This document shows positions 40,966 through 49,560 of a stretch of DNA of 64,000 nucleotides, piece after piece. Position 1 is the stretch's first letter; every line of letters begins with the position of its first letter. The notes under the pieces are model-generated. The model was given only the letters and a program-made list of their open reading frames with translations. It was not told the origin of the DNA and did no database searches. The stretch is from contig JACQFI010000045.1 of assembly GCA_016200135.1 (NCBI GenBank), forward strand, positions 55,668 through 119,667, in the 5' to 3' direction. A program made the position numbers and the translations under genes. This stretch comes from Planctomycetota bacterium. GTDB lineage: Bacteria > Planctomycetota > SZUA-567 > H5-PLA8.

Positions 40966-43782
40966 ATGAACGATCTCGTACAGACGCTTGCCAAAGAGTT
41001 GAAACTGAAGCCGGAACAGGTCGAGGGGGCGCTGGCGCTCCTTAAAGAAGACCTGCCTGTGGCCTTCATCGCGCGCTACCGGCGCGAGCGCACGGGGGAC
41101 CTCGGGGAGGAGCAGCTCGGCGCGATCCAGGAACGCTGGCGCGTGCTCTCGGAACTCGAAGCCCGCCGCGCCGTAGTGCTCAACTCGATAAAAGCCTCCG
41201 GCGGCCTCAACGACGAACTGAAGGCGCGCATCGAGGCCGCAGGCTCGAAGGCGGCGCTCGAGGACCTGTACCTTCCGTTCGCGCCGCCCAAGGGAAAGAA
41301 GAATCGCGCGGTCGCGGCGCGCGAAAAAGGTCTAGAGCCGCTTTCCGTGATCATGCTCACGCAGGACACCGGCGGGAAGAGCGTCGAGGACACGGCGCTG
41401 CCGTTTCTCTCGGCCGAAAAAGGCGTGAAGGAGCTCGGCGAGGCGCTGAGCGGCGCGCGGGACCTGGTGGCAGAGCGCATCGCTACGGATGCCGAACTGC
41501 GCGGCAAGGCGCGGCAGATCATTCGCGACGAAGGCAAGCTGACGGCGAAGGCGCGCGAGAAGGTGGAGCTGGAGAAGACGAAGTATTCCAGCTACGCGAA
41601 TTTCTCGGAGCCCGTCGGCAAGCTGGCGCCGCACCGTATCCAGGCCGTGCTGCGCGGCGAGGAAGAGAAGAAACTGGAACTGCATCTGGAGTATCCGCGC
41701 GAGAAGATCGCCGAATTTGCGAAAACAAAATTTCTGGCCAAGCCCGAGGCGCCGTTCGCGGCAGAGTTGGCGCTGGCCGTGGATGACGCGCTCGCGCGGC
41801 TGCTGCTGCCTGCGCTGGAAGCGGAGGCGCGCGCCGGGATCAAAGCGCATGCCGACCAGCATGCGGCGGAACTCTTCGCGAAGAACCTGCGCGCGCTGCT
41901 GATGGCCCCGCCGCTGGGCCGCAAGCGCGTGCTCGCGGTATTGGCGTCGGGCGGAGGCGCGGGCGCGAAGGTCCAGTTCGCCGTGCTTGACGCGGACGGC
42001 AAGATGCTTGGCCACGCGGAAGTGGCGCCGTGGAAGGACGAGGCGTCCGGCAACGAGGCCAAGGAGAAGGTGGCCGCGTTGCTGAAGGAGCATCCGCCGG
42101 AAGCGGTGGCGATCGGCAACGGCACGGGCGGGCGCGAGGCGGAAGAGTTCGCGAAGGGCGCGCTCGAGGCCGCGGGGCTCGCGCAGGTGCTGCGCGTGTT
42201 CGTCAGCGAGGCCGGCGCGGCGGCCTACGGGAGCTCGAAGACCGGCAAGCAGGAAGTCGAGAACGTCGATCCGGCGCTGCGCGCGGCGGTCTTCATCGGG
42301 CGGCGCCTGCAGGACCCGCTGGCCGAGCTCGTGAAGGTCGATCCGAAATCGATCGGCGTCGGGCAGTACCAGCACGACGTGGACGCGCGCATCCTGCGCA
42401 AGAAGCTCGACGAAGCCTTTGCGTCCTGCGTCAACCGCGCGGGCGTGGATTTGAACTCCGCAGGCACGGACGTGCTCGCGCATGTGAGCGGCATCGGCAC
42501 GAAGTTCGCGCAGGCGGTGGTGGATACGCGCCAGAAGAAGAGCAGCTTCAAGTCGCGCGAAGAGCTTAAAGAGGTGCCGGGCCTGGGCGCGAAGGAGTTC
42601 GAACTCGCGGCGGGTTTCCTGCGCATCCACGGCGGCGAGAACCCGCTCGACGCGACCGCGATCCACCCGGAACGCTACGCGCTGGTTGAAAAGATTGCCC
42701 AGACGGCGGGCACGGACGTAAAAAGCCTGCTCGGCAACGCGGAAGCGCTCACGAAGATCGATCTGAAGACGCTGGAAGGCGATGGCGTGGGCGCGGCGAC
42801 GCTGCGCGACATCGCTGAGGAACTGAAGAATCCCGGGCGCGATGCGCGCGGAGCGTTCGCGCCGCCGGCGTTCAACGAGAACATCAAAGAGGTGAAGGAT
42901 CTTCAGGATGGCCAGGTGCTCAACGGCGTGGTGACGAACATCACGGCCTTTGGCGTCTTCGTCGACCTGGGCGTGCGGCAGGACGGCCTCGTGCATATCT
43001 CCGAGCTCTCGCACCGCTTCGTTAAGGACCCGGCCTCGGCCTTTACGGTCGGGCAACCGGTGAAGGTGAAGGTGCTCGGCGTGGACGCGGGCAAGAAGCG
43101 CATTAGCTTGTCGATCAAGGCGCTGGAGACGCCGCCGGCTCCGCGCACCGAACGCGCACCGCGTCCGCCGCGCCGTGAAGGTTCACGCGAACGCCCGCCG
43201 CGGAGGCCTCGCGAAGGCCAGCCTGCGGGAGCGGGCGCAAGCGGATCAAGCGCCGCGGGTGTTGCTGTCGGCGCCGAAGGCGCGGCGGCGGCCGCAGGCG
43301 CCGGAACGCCGGCCGGTGCTGGCGGGCCGCGAGGCGGCTCGCGCGGACCTCGGCGTGATCGCGGCGGACCGCGTGGTGGACCTGGCGGACCGGGAGGTCC
43401 CGGTGGCCCTGGAGGTCCGGGAAGCCCTGCCGGCCCCGGTGGACCGGGCGGGCAGGGACGAGCAGGAGGCGCACGCGGCCCCGGAGGACCGGGAGGCGCG
43501 GGCGGAGGCCGCCGAGATGGACGCGGCGGCGGGCGCGACGACCGCGGAGCACGGCAGGCAGGCCCGCGCGTATCGACGACGGGCAAGCCGCTGCCGGACT
43601 ATTCGAAATTCTTCGTCAAGAGCGGCAAGCGCAAAGACAACAAGAAGAAGGACGCGCGACCGAGCGACGCGGCGGCATCGCGCCAGGAAGTCCGCGAAGT
43701 GCTCAAGCACCAGACCGAGCGCGGCGCGCAGACGCTGGGCGACCTGCTGAAGAAGGCGGGTGTGGACGAGAAGGGCGAGTGA
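40966..43782 (+). CDS. tex: Tex-type S1 RNA-binding transcription accessory protein, 938 aa
   Basis: Tex N-terminal helical domain (residues ~1-190: 'LAFIARYRRERTGDLGEEQL'-like start 'FIARYRRERTGD'), YqgF-type RNase H fold (~320-450; 'VLAVLASGGGAGAKV'), helix-hairpin-helix pair (~480-560; 'LNSAGTDVLAHVSGIG' and 'KEVPGLGAKEFELA'), S1 domain (~645-715; 'GVFVDLGVRQDGLVHISELS'). Family members are ~720-790 aa; residues ~725-905 are an added Gly/Arg/Pro-rich tail with repeats like GGPGGPGG and RRPREGQ, ending with a Lys-rich stretch. Tails of this RGG type bind RNA or phase-separate. Tex is linked to transcription and ribosome rescue. Starts with ATG after a weak purine run. Confidence 0.95.
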   Translation: MNDLVQTLAKELKLKPEQVEGALALLKEDLPVAFIARYRRERTGDLGEEQLGAIQERWRVLSELEARRAVVLNSIKASGGLNDELKARIEAAGSKAALEDLYLPFAPPKGKKNRAVAAREKGLEPLSVIMLTQDTGGKSVEDTALPFLSAEKGVKELGEALSGARDLVAERIATDAELRGKARQIIRDEGKLTAKAREKVELEKTKYSSYANFSEPVGKLAPHRIQAVLRGEEEKKLELHLEYPREKIAEFAKTKFLAKPEAPFAAELALAVDDALARLLLPALEAEARAGIKAHADQHAAELFAKNLRALLMAPPLGRKRVLAVLASGGGAGAKVQFAVLDADGKMLGHAEVAPWKDEASGNEAKEKVAALLKEHPPEAVAIGNGTGGREAEEFAKGALEAAGLAQVLRVFVSEAGAAAYGSSKTGKQEVENVDPALRAAVFIGRRLQDPLAELVKVDPKSIGVGQYQHDVDARILRKKLDEAFASCVNRAGVDLNSAGTDVLAHVSGIGTKFAQAVVDTRQKKSSFKSREELKEVPGLGAKEFELAAGFLRIHGGENPLDATAIHPERYALVEKIAQTAGTDVKSLLGNAEALTKIDLKTLEGDGVGAATLRDIAEELKNPGRDARGAFAPPAFNENIKEVKDLQDGQVLNGVVTNITAFGVFVDLGVRQDGLVHISELSHRFVKDPASAFTVGQPVKVKVLGVDAGKKRISLSIKALETPPAPRTERAPRPPRREGSRERPPRRPREGQPAGAGASGSSAAGVAVGAEGAAAAAGAGTPAGAGGPRGGSRGPRRDRGGPRGGPGGPGGPGGPGGPGSPAGPGGPGGQGRAGGARGPGGPGGAGGGRRDGRGGGRDDRGARQAGPRVSTTGKPLPDYSKFFVKSGKRKDNKKKDARPSDAAASRQEVREVLKHQTERGAQTLGDLLKKAGVDEKGE

Positions 43783-43785
43783 AGC

Positions 43786-43865
43786 CATTTACGATTTTGG
43801 ATTGACGATTTACGATTAAGGTGGAACGAACATTTTCCGCCATGACGCTATGCACGCCAAGTAAG
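43786..43865. repeat. TTTACGATTTTGG words and a CCGCCAAGACG-type copy
   Basis: 'CATTTACGATTTTGGATTGACG' and ATTTACGATTAAGG words (43786-43820) are followed by CCGCCATGACGCTATGCACG-type sequence (43837-43861), which matches the element at 57064-57086 with only three or four mismatches over about 25 bases. Two repeat families meet here. Confidence 0.6.
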
Positions 43866-43875
43866 AAAGCTATTC

Positions 43876-44073
43876 GTGAAAAAAACACTCTACAAAGACT
43901 TGAGCGCAAGCATTCGCGAAGCGGGGCGTATCGCTCGGGGCGAGCGCAAGGCGGGCCGCGTTCACACATTTAGCGCGACTAGAATCTGCAAGCTTCGCAA
44001 AGGCATCCATGCTGTCGAACTCAGAACCCGCAGTAACCAAAAGTACACTAATATTATAACCTTATTTATTTAA
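43876..44073 (+). pseudogene. Remnant of a HigA/NadS-type antitoxin N-terminus, 65 codons
   Basis: From GTG 43876 the product begins MKKTLYKDLSASIREAGRI, followed by 'ARGERKAGRVHTF', which resembles antitoxins whose N-terminus reads 'LFDELVQSIREAGKI.RGE..PSR.F.F' before an Xre-type HTH. Here the HTH is missing: after 'ICKLRKGI' the sequence becomes unlike the family and ends in the AT-rich segment 'NIITLFI'. No RelE/HigB toxin gene flanks it. So most likely a decayed gene; a short functional peptide is possible but less likely. It has repeat sequence immediately upstream. Confidence 0.45.
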
Positions 44074-44182
44074 CTAAGTTAACTCGATTATGCAAAGCTT
44101 GAATGTTTCCGTCACGCCCTAGTTCGCCGAGTCGTCTATACGTCCAACATGGACGGAAACCTTAGATTGGGAGACTACGGAC

Positions 44183-44908
44183 ATGCGGATCGAGAAACTC
44201 AACGGAACGCGGGTGATGTTTGCGGCGATGGCGTTTGTTCTTCTGGCGGGGCGAGCGCTCGAGGCCGCCGAAGCCGAAGCACTGCACTTCGTGACGGAGG
44301 ATGGCCCGAAGTGCTGGGAAGTCTTCATGCAGGGACAGAAGGCGTACGACGCGAAAGATTTTAAGAAGTACCTGGAACTCAACCAGCAAGCGTTGCAGAT
44401 GAAACTGAGCGCCGAGGCTCTCGCCGAGGTCCAGAAGTATCGGACGATGGCGCAATACAACGTCGCGTGCGGGTACGCGCTGACCGGGGACAAGGAGAAG
44501 GCGCTCGAGGCCCTGGCGAAGGCCGTCGACGCAGGGTTCGACAAGGCGGACGACATCAAGAAGGACGATGATCTGGTCTCATTGCGCGGGGACAAGCGCT
44601 TCAAGGACTTGGTGGACCAGGCGGCGAAGTTGGCCGTGGCCGCGTCCAACAAGAACAGCTTCAAAGGCACGCTGGTGCGCCTGGAACATGCGGCCCGGAT
44701 CGCGCTGCTGGTGCCCGGCAAAGAAAGGGGCGACGCGCCCGCTGCCGCGCTGCGCCTGGAGACCGACGACAAGGCGCTGCAGAAAAAGATGGAGGAATTG
44801 CTGCAGAAGAAGAGCATGGTTCAGGTGGAAGGCCAGGGCGGAACGTGCTCTTACAACATGGTCCTGCATCTCTCTTCAATCGCCGCCGCGGAAGAGCCGA
44901 AAAAGTAA
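44183..44908 (+). CDS. Exported TPR-like protein, 241 aa
   Basis: ATG 44183 with GGGAG 9 nt upstream. Signal peptide 'VMFAAMAFVLLAGRALEAAEA' (~11-31). A TPR unit is visible: 'YNVACGYALTGDKEKALEALAKAVDAGF' (residues ~93-120), followed by 'LVSLRGDKRFKDLVDQA', the C-terminal motif often seen with such TPR units. The rest is Lys/Ala-rich helical. Periplasmic, function unknown; convergent with the propeller gene on the other strand (8 nt). Confidence 0.78.
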   Translation: MRIEKLNGTRVMFAAMAFVLLAGRALEAAEAEALHFVTEDGPKCWEVFMQGQKAYDAKDFKKYLELNQQALQMKLSAEALAEVQKYRTMAQYNVACGYALTGDKEKALEALAKAVDAGFDKADDIKKDDDLVSLRGDKRFKDLVDQAAKLAVAASNKNSFKGTLVRLEHAARIALLVPGKERGDAPAAALRLETDDKALQKKMEELLQKKSMVQVEGQGGTCSYNMVLHLSSIAAAEEPKK

Positions 44909-44915
44909 GCCCCGC

Positions 44916-46310
44916 TTACTTACTCGCCGAAGATGCCTTCGGGTCCTTGATGTCGTAGCAGATCAGTTCGGCGGGCAGGCGCAGGTAGAGGCGGCCGTTG
45001 GCGATGGTGGGCATGGTCCAGTCGATCTGGCCGGGGTTCGTCGAGTTGGACAGATTGTGGAGCTTCTCGACTTTACCCCTGAGCGTGAAGGCCTTGGGGT
45101 TGCATTCGACGAGTTGCAGCGTCTGGAACGAGCGGACGTAGAGCATGCCCTCGGCGACGATCAGCGACGTGCCTTGCAGATAGCCGTCTTTCGACCACAT
45201 GAGCTTGCCGGTCTTCAATTCCACGCAGATCAGGTAGCACGGCGAGTTGCCGAAGCCGTTGCCCATGTCCAGTTCGGGCCAGACGAAGCCGTACAGGTAG
45301 CCTTCATGATGTACCCAGTTGTGGTATAGGGAGACATACGGGTCGTCGGGTCCCCAGCGCTTGGCCAGGTGATTGACCTTCCAAGCGATTTTGCCTTGGA
45401 ACGGTTCCTTGGTGCGGTCGAGTTCGACCATGTAGGCAAAGTCGAGGTCCGGCATCGCGAGAACGTAGTTGTCCACGATCAGCGGCATGGGCACGCCGCA
45501 GCCGCGCCCGCCGTAGAACTCCTGGTTGTAGATCTCCTTGCCGTCAGAGACTCGCACGGCCTTGAGGTCCTTGTTGCAGTAGAAGACGAAACATTCGTCT
45601 TTGCCGAAGGTCGAGACGGTGCCTTGCCCGCCGCCGCCGCGCAGTTCCTTCTTCCCCGGTTCCTTGTAGGTCCAGGCGTCCTTGCCGGTCTCGGCGTCCC
45701 AGGCATTCGCGGTGATCTCAACGCCCTGGGTGAAGCCCCAGAAGATACGGTTGCCGGCAATGATCGGCGAGTTGCAGTAGCCCTTCCAGTCACCGGGGTT
45801 CTTGGGCTTCTGGCCGTCGAGGAAGCCGCGGCGCCAGAGCACCGCGCCGGTCTTGCGGTCGAGACAGCAGACTTCGCCCAGGATGCCGCAGGTCCAGACG
45901 GCATTGTCGGAGATCGTCGGCGTCGCCCGCGTGCCGCCTTTGTCCCAGCCAACCCCCCAGGCCCACGTGGGCGCGCCGAGTTGATATTCGTGCTTCCATT
46001 TCTGCTGGCCGGTCTTTACGTCCAGGCAACGGATGGATTCGCCCGCGCCGTCCATCGCAGCCACGAGCGCGTCGTCGCCCACCGAGGAGATGGAGGCCCA
46101 GCCGATACCGATGGGCGCTTTCCAGAGGACCTTCGGGCCGCCTTCGGGCCATTCGCGCAGCAGGCCCTTGTCGTTGGCCGAGCCGTTGCGGTTGGGCCCG
46201 AGAAAGTACGGCCAGTCGCAGTTTGGTTTGGTCGCGGAGGAAGGTTCGCCGGCGAGCAGACTGATCGAGAGGAAGAGAAGGGCGAGCGCGGCAAGGCGTG
46301 CGACCGGCAT
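44916..46310 (-). CDS. Exported PQQ-like beta-propeller (BamB/YncE-like), 464 aa
   Basis: ATG 46310 with GGAG upstream begins the signal peptide 'RLAALALLFLSISLLAGE'. The mature start reads 'DWPYFLGPNRNGSANDKG', the planctomycete variant of the PQQ-repeat family. Blade motifs of the type 'CLDVKTGQQKWKHEY', 'CLDRKTGAVLWRRGF', 'WDAETGKDAWTYK' and 'CVELKTGKLMWSKDG' recur about every 60 residues: D-x-x-T-G-x-x-x-W. PQQ-dehydrogenase catalytic residues are not visible, so enzyme activity is not supported. Unlike the three propellers at 50812-55920, it has no helical insertion in its first blade. Confidence 0.9.
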   Translation of the reverse strand: MPVARLAALALLFLSISLLAGEPSSATKPNCDWPYFLGPNRNGSANDKGLLREWPEGGPKVLWKAPIGIGWASISSVGDDALVAAMDGAGESIRCLDVKTGQQKWKHEYQLGAPTWAWGVGWDKGGTRATPTISDNAVWTCGILGEVCCLDRKTGAVLWRRGFLDGQKPKNPGDWKGYCNSPIIAGNRIFWGFTQGVEITANAWDAETGKDAWTYKEPGKKELRGGGGQGTVSTFGKDECFVFYCNKDLKAVRVSDGKEIYNQEFYGGRGCGVPMPLIVDNYVLAMPDLDFAYMVELDRTKEPFQGKIAWKVNHLAKRWGPDDPYVSLYHNWVHHEGYLYGFVWPELDMGNGFGNSPCYLICVELKTGKLMWSKDGYLQGTSLIVAEGMLYVRSFQTLQLVECNPKAFTLRGKVEKLHNLSNSTNPGQIDWTMPTIANGRLYLRLPAELICYDIKDPKASSASK

Positions 46311-46621
46311 GGTGATCTCCAAAAGGTGTCGCTGCGAAAGATTCCGCATCAACAGGCTATCGTTCAAAAAAGATAAGCGTTACCGCAAATAGCAGCCGAT
46401 ATGCATTTCTGCGCCTAAATCAGGCGCTTGTAAAGCCCTGAGGTTGACAAGTTCAATGTTGACGGGAGAAACAAGGTCATGAAATTGAGTGCTGAATTCG
46501 GCCGAAATGAGACAGCAAGCGGACCGGGTGAGCTGATTGCGTTGGACTCGGAAACGAATCCCTATTCAATCCCGCGCTACTCCAGAGTGAAATCGATGGT
46601 ACATTGCGCGGACCTCAGGAT

Positions 46622-46825
46622 ATGGGCTATGCATACATGTTTTACATCATTCTAGGCGTGCTGTTGGATGTTCTGGGTTTGGGATGGTTCTTCTATTTCG
46701 ATGGTCTGCGCAAACAGCCTGCCCGAGAAGAAAAGAGCGCGCGCAAACTCATGATGATCGGCGTGGCGGGCGCCATCGTCCTCTTTCTGATTGGACTTTA
46801 CCTCGTCATTTGCGCCACCAAATAG
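46622..46825 (+). CDS. Small two-span membrane protein, 67 aa
   Basis: 'YMFYIILGVLLDVLGLGWFFYF' (~5-26) and 'LMMIGVAGAIVLFLIGLYLVICA' (~43-65) are separated by a basic loop 'RKQPAREEKSARK'. The ATG at 46622 is chosen; a TTG six codons upstream is also in frame. No Shine-Dalgarno at the usual distance. Codon usage fits the genome; family unknown. It is probably real, but could be shorter. Confidence 0.45.
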   Translation: MGYAYMFYIILGVLLDVLGLGWFFYFDGLRKQPAREEKSARKLMMIGVAGAIVLFLIGLYLVICATK

Positions 46826-46865
46826 AATCGCGAATAGGATGCGGACGCGCAACGGAATCGCGAAT

Positions 46866-47189
46866 CTAATTCCCGCGCTCGGCCGGTGCGGCCGCGGTTT
46901 CCGCGTTGGCCGGAGCCGGAGCGGACGGCGAAGGCGTTTCCGCATGTGTTTGCGGCGCGCCGCGCTTGCCGGCGAAGGCGATGATCAGCGCCAGCGGCCA
47001 GAACACGAACAGCACGACCAGCCAGATCAACCCGAACCGGCTCTCAAGCAGGCCCTGGGCCTTCGCGTCGTCGTTATCGTGGAAGCCGATCGCAGCCTCG
47101 TGATAACTCATGTGGACGCAAAACGCGGTGATCGCGAGGCCGATGAGGAAATAGATCACGACAAGTCCGATAAGGATTTTCGTCAGCAT
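46866..47189 (-). CDS. Small two-span membrane protein with Pro/Ala tail, 107 aa
   Basis: Spans 'ILIGLVVIYFLIGLAITAFCV' (~5-25) and 'GLIWLVVLFVFWPLALIIAFAG' (~53-74), with 'HNDDAKAQGLLESRF'-like charged loop between, then a ~30-residue Ala/Pro tail. Start ATG 47189. Adjacent to RNase III but separated by 100 nt. Family not recognised. Confidence 0.65.
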   Translation of the reverse strand: MLTKILIGLVVIYFLIGLAITAFCVHMSYHEAAIGFHDNDDAKAQGLLESRFGLIWLVVLFVFWPLALIIAFAGKRGAPQTHAETPSPSAPAPANAETAAAPAERGN

Positions 47190-47289
47190 AAAAACGCTCT
47201 CCGGAAAATATCGGCCAACCCCAATGTACCATTCGCGTTGAGAGACTGCGAGAAGAAAGGATGGCGGCTTGGGTCCGGCTTAATCGCGG

Positions 47290-48108
47290 CTAGCCGTTCC
47301 CGCCGCCTTCGCCGTTGGATGCGGCGTGGAACTGGGGCGGGCGGAGGCGGCCGGATTCGGAGGAGACGGAGACGGCCTGGTTCGATTCGGCGAGGGCGTA
47401 TTCGGCTTCGAGAACTTCCAGCGCGCGGCGCGCGGCGGCCTGTTCGGCCTCCTTCTTGGAGCGCCCGAAGCCGGCGGGGAACTTGCGCGCGCCAATCACG
47501 GCGACGATCTCGAAAACTTTTCCATGGTCCGGCCCGGTCGCGCTGAGCATGCGGTAGTGCGGCGTGACGCCTTCGCGCTTCTGCGAGAGCTGCTGCAGGG
47601 ACGACTTGTGGTTGGCTTCGCGGCCGTTCTCGGCGATAGCGCGGATCTCCGGCCCGAGAATCCGCAACACGAAGGCGCGCGCGGCTTCCAGGCCGCCATC
47701 CAGGTACACGGCGGCGCAGATCGCTTCGAAGAGGTTCGCATACACGCTGGGCGGGAGCGGTTCGTGGACGGGCAGGCCCTTGCCAAGGCGCCCGACATCG
47801 CGCAGGCCCAGGCTCTCGCCCGCGCGCGCGAGGCTGACGGTGCTCACTACGGCCGACTTGACCTGCGTGAGCTCGCCCTCGTTCCAGTGCGGGTAGCGTT
47901 CGTAAAGCGCCTGGCCGATGCAGAGGTTCAGGATCGAGTCGCCGAGGAACTCCATGCGTTCGTTGTCGCGGTCTTCTTCCGCCGTGCTTGACGGGTGGGT
48001 GAGCGCGCGATCGATCAGCGCCTGATTTTGAAAGCAGTACCCAATCCGGTCCTGGAGACGGAGACACGCGGTGTCGCTGATGCGTTTGGACTCGGAAGCG
48101 GCAGGCAT
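47290..48108 (-). CDS. rnc: Ribonuclease III, 272 aa
   Basis: Catalytic signature 'NERMEFLGDSILNLC' (about residues 51-65) with the two acidic Mg-binding groups, and a second acidic 'FEAICAAVYLDGG' (about residue 126-138). The C-terminal double-stranded-RNA-binding domain runs ~167-235: 'SSLQQLSQKREGVTPHYR', 'VFEIVAVIGARKFPAGFGRSKKEAEQAAARRALE'-type end with the A-A-R-R-A-L helix. ATG 48108 is preferred; a further-upstream start would give 26 extra residues of no family character. A ~35-residue extra C-terminal tail ('SVSSESGRLRPP...') is not part of the fold. RNase III processes rRNA and structured mRNAs. Confidence 0.94.
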   Translation of the reverse strand: MPAASESKRISDTACLRLQDRIGYCFQNQALIDRALTHPSSTAEEDRDNERMEFLGDSILNLCIGQALYERYPHWNEGELTQVKSAVVSTVSLARAGESLGLRDVGRLGKGLPVHEPLPPSVYANLFEAICAAVYLDGGLEAARAFVLRILGPEIRAIAENGREANHKSSLQQLSQKREGVTPHYRMLSATGPDHGKVFEIVAVIGARKFPAGFGRSKKEAEQAAARRALEVLEAEYALAESNQAVSVSSESGRLRPPQFHAASNGEGGGNG

Positions 48109-48362
48109 AAGGTGGCTGTGACTTCCCCTGGTTCTTGGAAACGACACGTCGGGGCTGCCCTGCCACATGAAGATAGCTTCGGCCAATTCCCTGTCAATCC
48201 AGCACTAAAAAGAACGCTATAACTTCTTTGATTTATGTAAGGTGGATGTTAGGTTTGCCTTTCGTAAGTCTATAGGAACGGTCAAAATCGCGGCGCGTCG
48301 AAACTTGGACGCGGCTCGAACGTCCAATCAAGCAGGGATGTTCAGGCCACGGGAGCGACTGC

Positions 48363-49418
48363 ATGAACAGGCTTCGGATCGTTACGGCGGGTGTGCTACT
48401 CGCCGCGTGCGTGCTTGCGGCGGAGGACACCGCGCTGCTGAAGCCTGTCGGTGGGGCAGGCGCGGGTGAGGTTCGCGACGGGCTGCGCGTGACGCTTAAA
48501 GCGGTAAAAGAGGAGTTCGGCCCAGGCGAATCGCTCCTGATGCAGTGCACGCTGGCCAACGTGAGTGAGCAGGAGAAGACCGTCAACGTGGTGAAAAACC
48601 GGATGGCGATGGGCCAATGGGATTTCAAACTCGAGCTGCGCCGCGACGGGAAGGATATCGCGTTATCACCGCGCGTGGAGAAGGCCAATCCCGAGCGCGT
48701 GGACCGCGTAATCCCGCCGGGCGGCAAGGTGGAATTCTGGCTGGACCTGCGCACGATGCACGCGGAAGCAAAAGACAGAGAACCGTTCGGCGAAATGAAC
48801 CGCTACGAAGCCTCAGTGACGTTCACGCGCGGCGAGGTGCGCAGCGGCTGGGTGGTGTTTCACATCGCCGAGGCCGGCCGGCCGCACCCGAAGCCCCGCG
48901 ACGCCGCGGAAGCGGAGAAAATCCGCTCGCTGATCGCGCAGCTCGGCGACGACGACTTCCAGAAGCGCGAGAACGCGGAGGCGAGTTTGGTGCAGCTCGG
49001 CGAGGCCGCCGTGGGGATCCTGAAGGAAGCACTGGAGAAGCAGGGCGACGCGGAAGTAAAACTGCGCTGCAAGCGCGTGATCGAGAAGATCGAAGCGCTC
49101 GCGCGGCAGCGTGGGCAGGCGCAGCCGCTCTGCGCGGAGTGCCAGAACAAAGCCTTCACCGCCGATATCGGCCAATGCGCGAACTGCCACGGCGGCACGC
49201 CGAGCGGTGCGTGGCGCTTCTGCAGCGCGTGCGCGGTGCGGCTGGGCCAGTGCGCGGCCTGCGGCAAGGCGCTGAATCATCTGGTCCCACAGCCTCAACC
49301 ACAACCCGTACCACTGCCGGGTCCGCGCCCGCGGCCGATCCGGCCGCTGCCGCCCGTGCCGAATCCGCGGCCCATACGACCCCTGCCGCCCGATCCGGCG
49401 CCGGACGACGACTTCTAA
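48363..49418 (+). CDS. Putative lipoprotein with HEAT segment and paired CxxC zinc-ribbon motifs, 351 aa
   Basis: ATG 48363 with GGGAGCG upstream. N-terminus 'IVTAGVLLAACVLAAED' has a lipobox L-A-A-C at residue 16. Residues ~30-160 resemble an immunoglobulin-type beta domain ('GESLLMQCTLANVSEQEKTVNVVKN'-region). A HEAT-like helical segment follows ('EKIRSLIAQLGDDDFQKRENAEASLVQLG', ~180-240). Then four C-x-x-C pairs: LCAEC, QCANC, FCSAC, QCAAC (~255-305), enough for two Zn sites. A Pro/Arg-rich tail (P-R-P-I-R-P-L-P-P repeats) ends the chain. A zinc-ribbon in an exported protein is unusual. No known family. Confidence 0.75.
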   Translation: MNRLRIVTAGVLLAACVLAAEDTALLKPVGGAGAGEVRDGLRVTLKAVKEEFGPGESLLMQCTLANVSEQEKTVNVVKNRMAMGQWDFKLELRRDGKDIALSPRVEKANPERVDRVIPPGGKVEFWLDLRTMHAEAKDREPFGEMNRYEASVTFTRGEVRSGWVVFHIAEAGRPHPKPRDAAEAEKIRSLIAQLGDDDFQKRENAEASLVQLGEAAVGILKEALEKQGDAEVKLRCKRVIEKIEALARQRGQAQPLCAECQNKAFTADIGQCANCHGGTPSGAWRFCSACAVRLGQCAACGKALNHLVPQPQPQPVPLPGPRPRPIRPLPPVPNPRPIRPLPPDPAPDDDF

Positions 49419-49560
49419 AAAAGATCCTCAATATTCTGCATCATTTCTTTGGATAAATATTTTAAAGCATTGTATTTGATAAAATTATAAAAAGGGCATG
49501 TTTTTGTTAAAGAGGGGGCATGTATTGGTGTATCCTTATTGTGGATTGAGGGTACGCCCA

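Noticed and set aside
41332..43056. 574-codon open frame antisense to tex
   Set aside because: Typical antisense shadow of a GC-rich gene: the translation is rich in Arg/His/Leu with no domain, while the plus strand is clearly Tex.
44916..46310. PQQ-dependent dehydrogenase
   Set aside because: Only the propeller repeats are present; no recognisable PQQ-binding or calcium/catalytic residues.
46479..46655. Possible 58-codon frame on the plus strand
   Set aside because: It overlaps the two-span membrane protein in another frame, has no family character and a weak start context.
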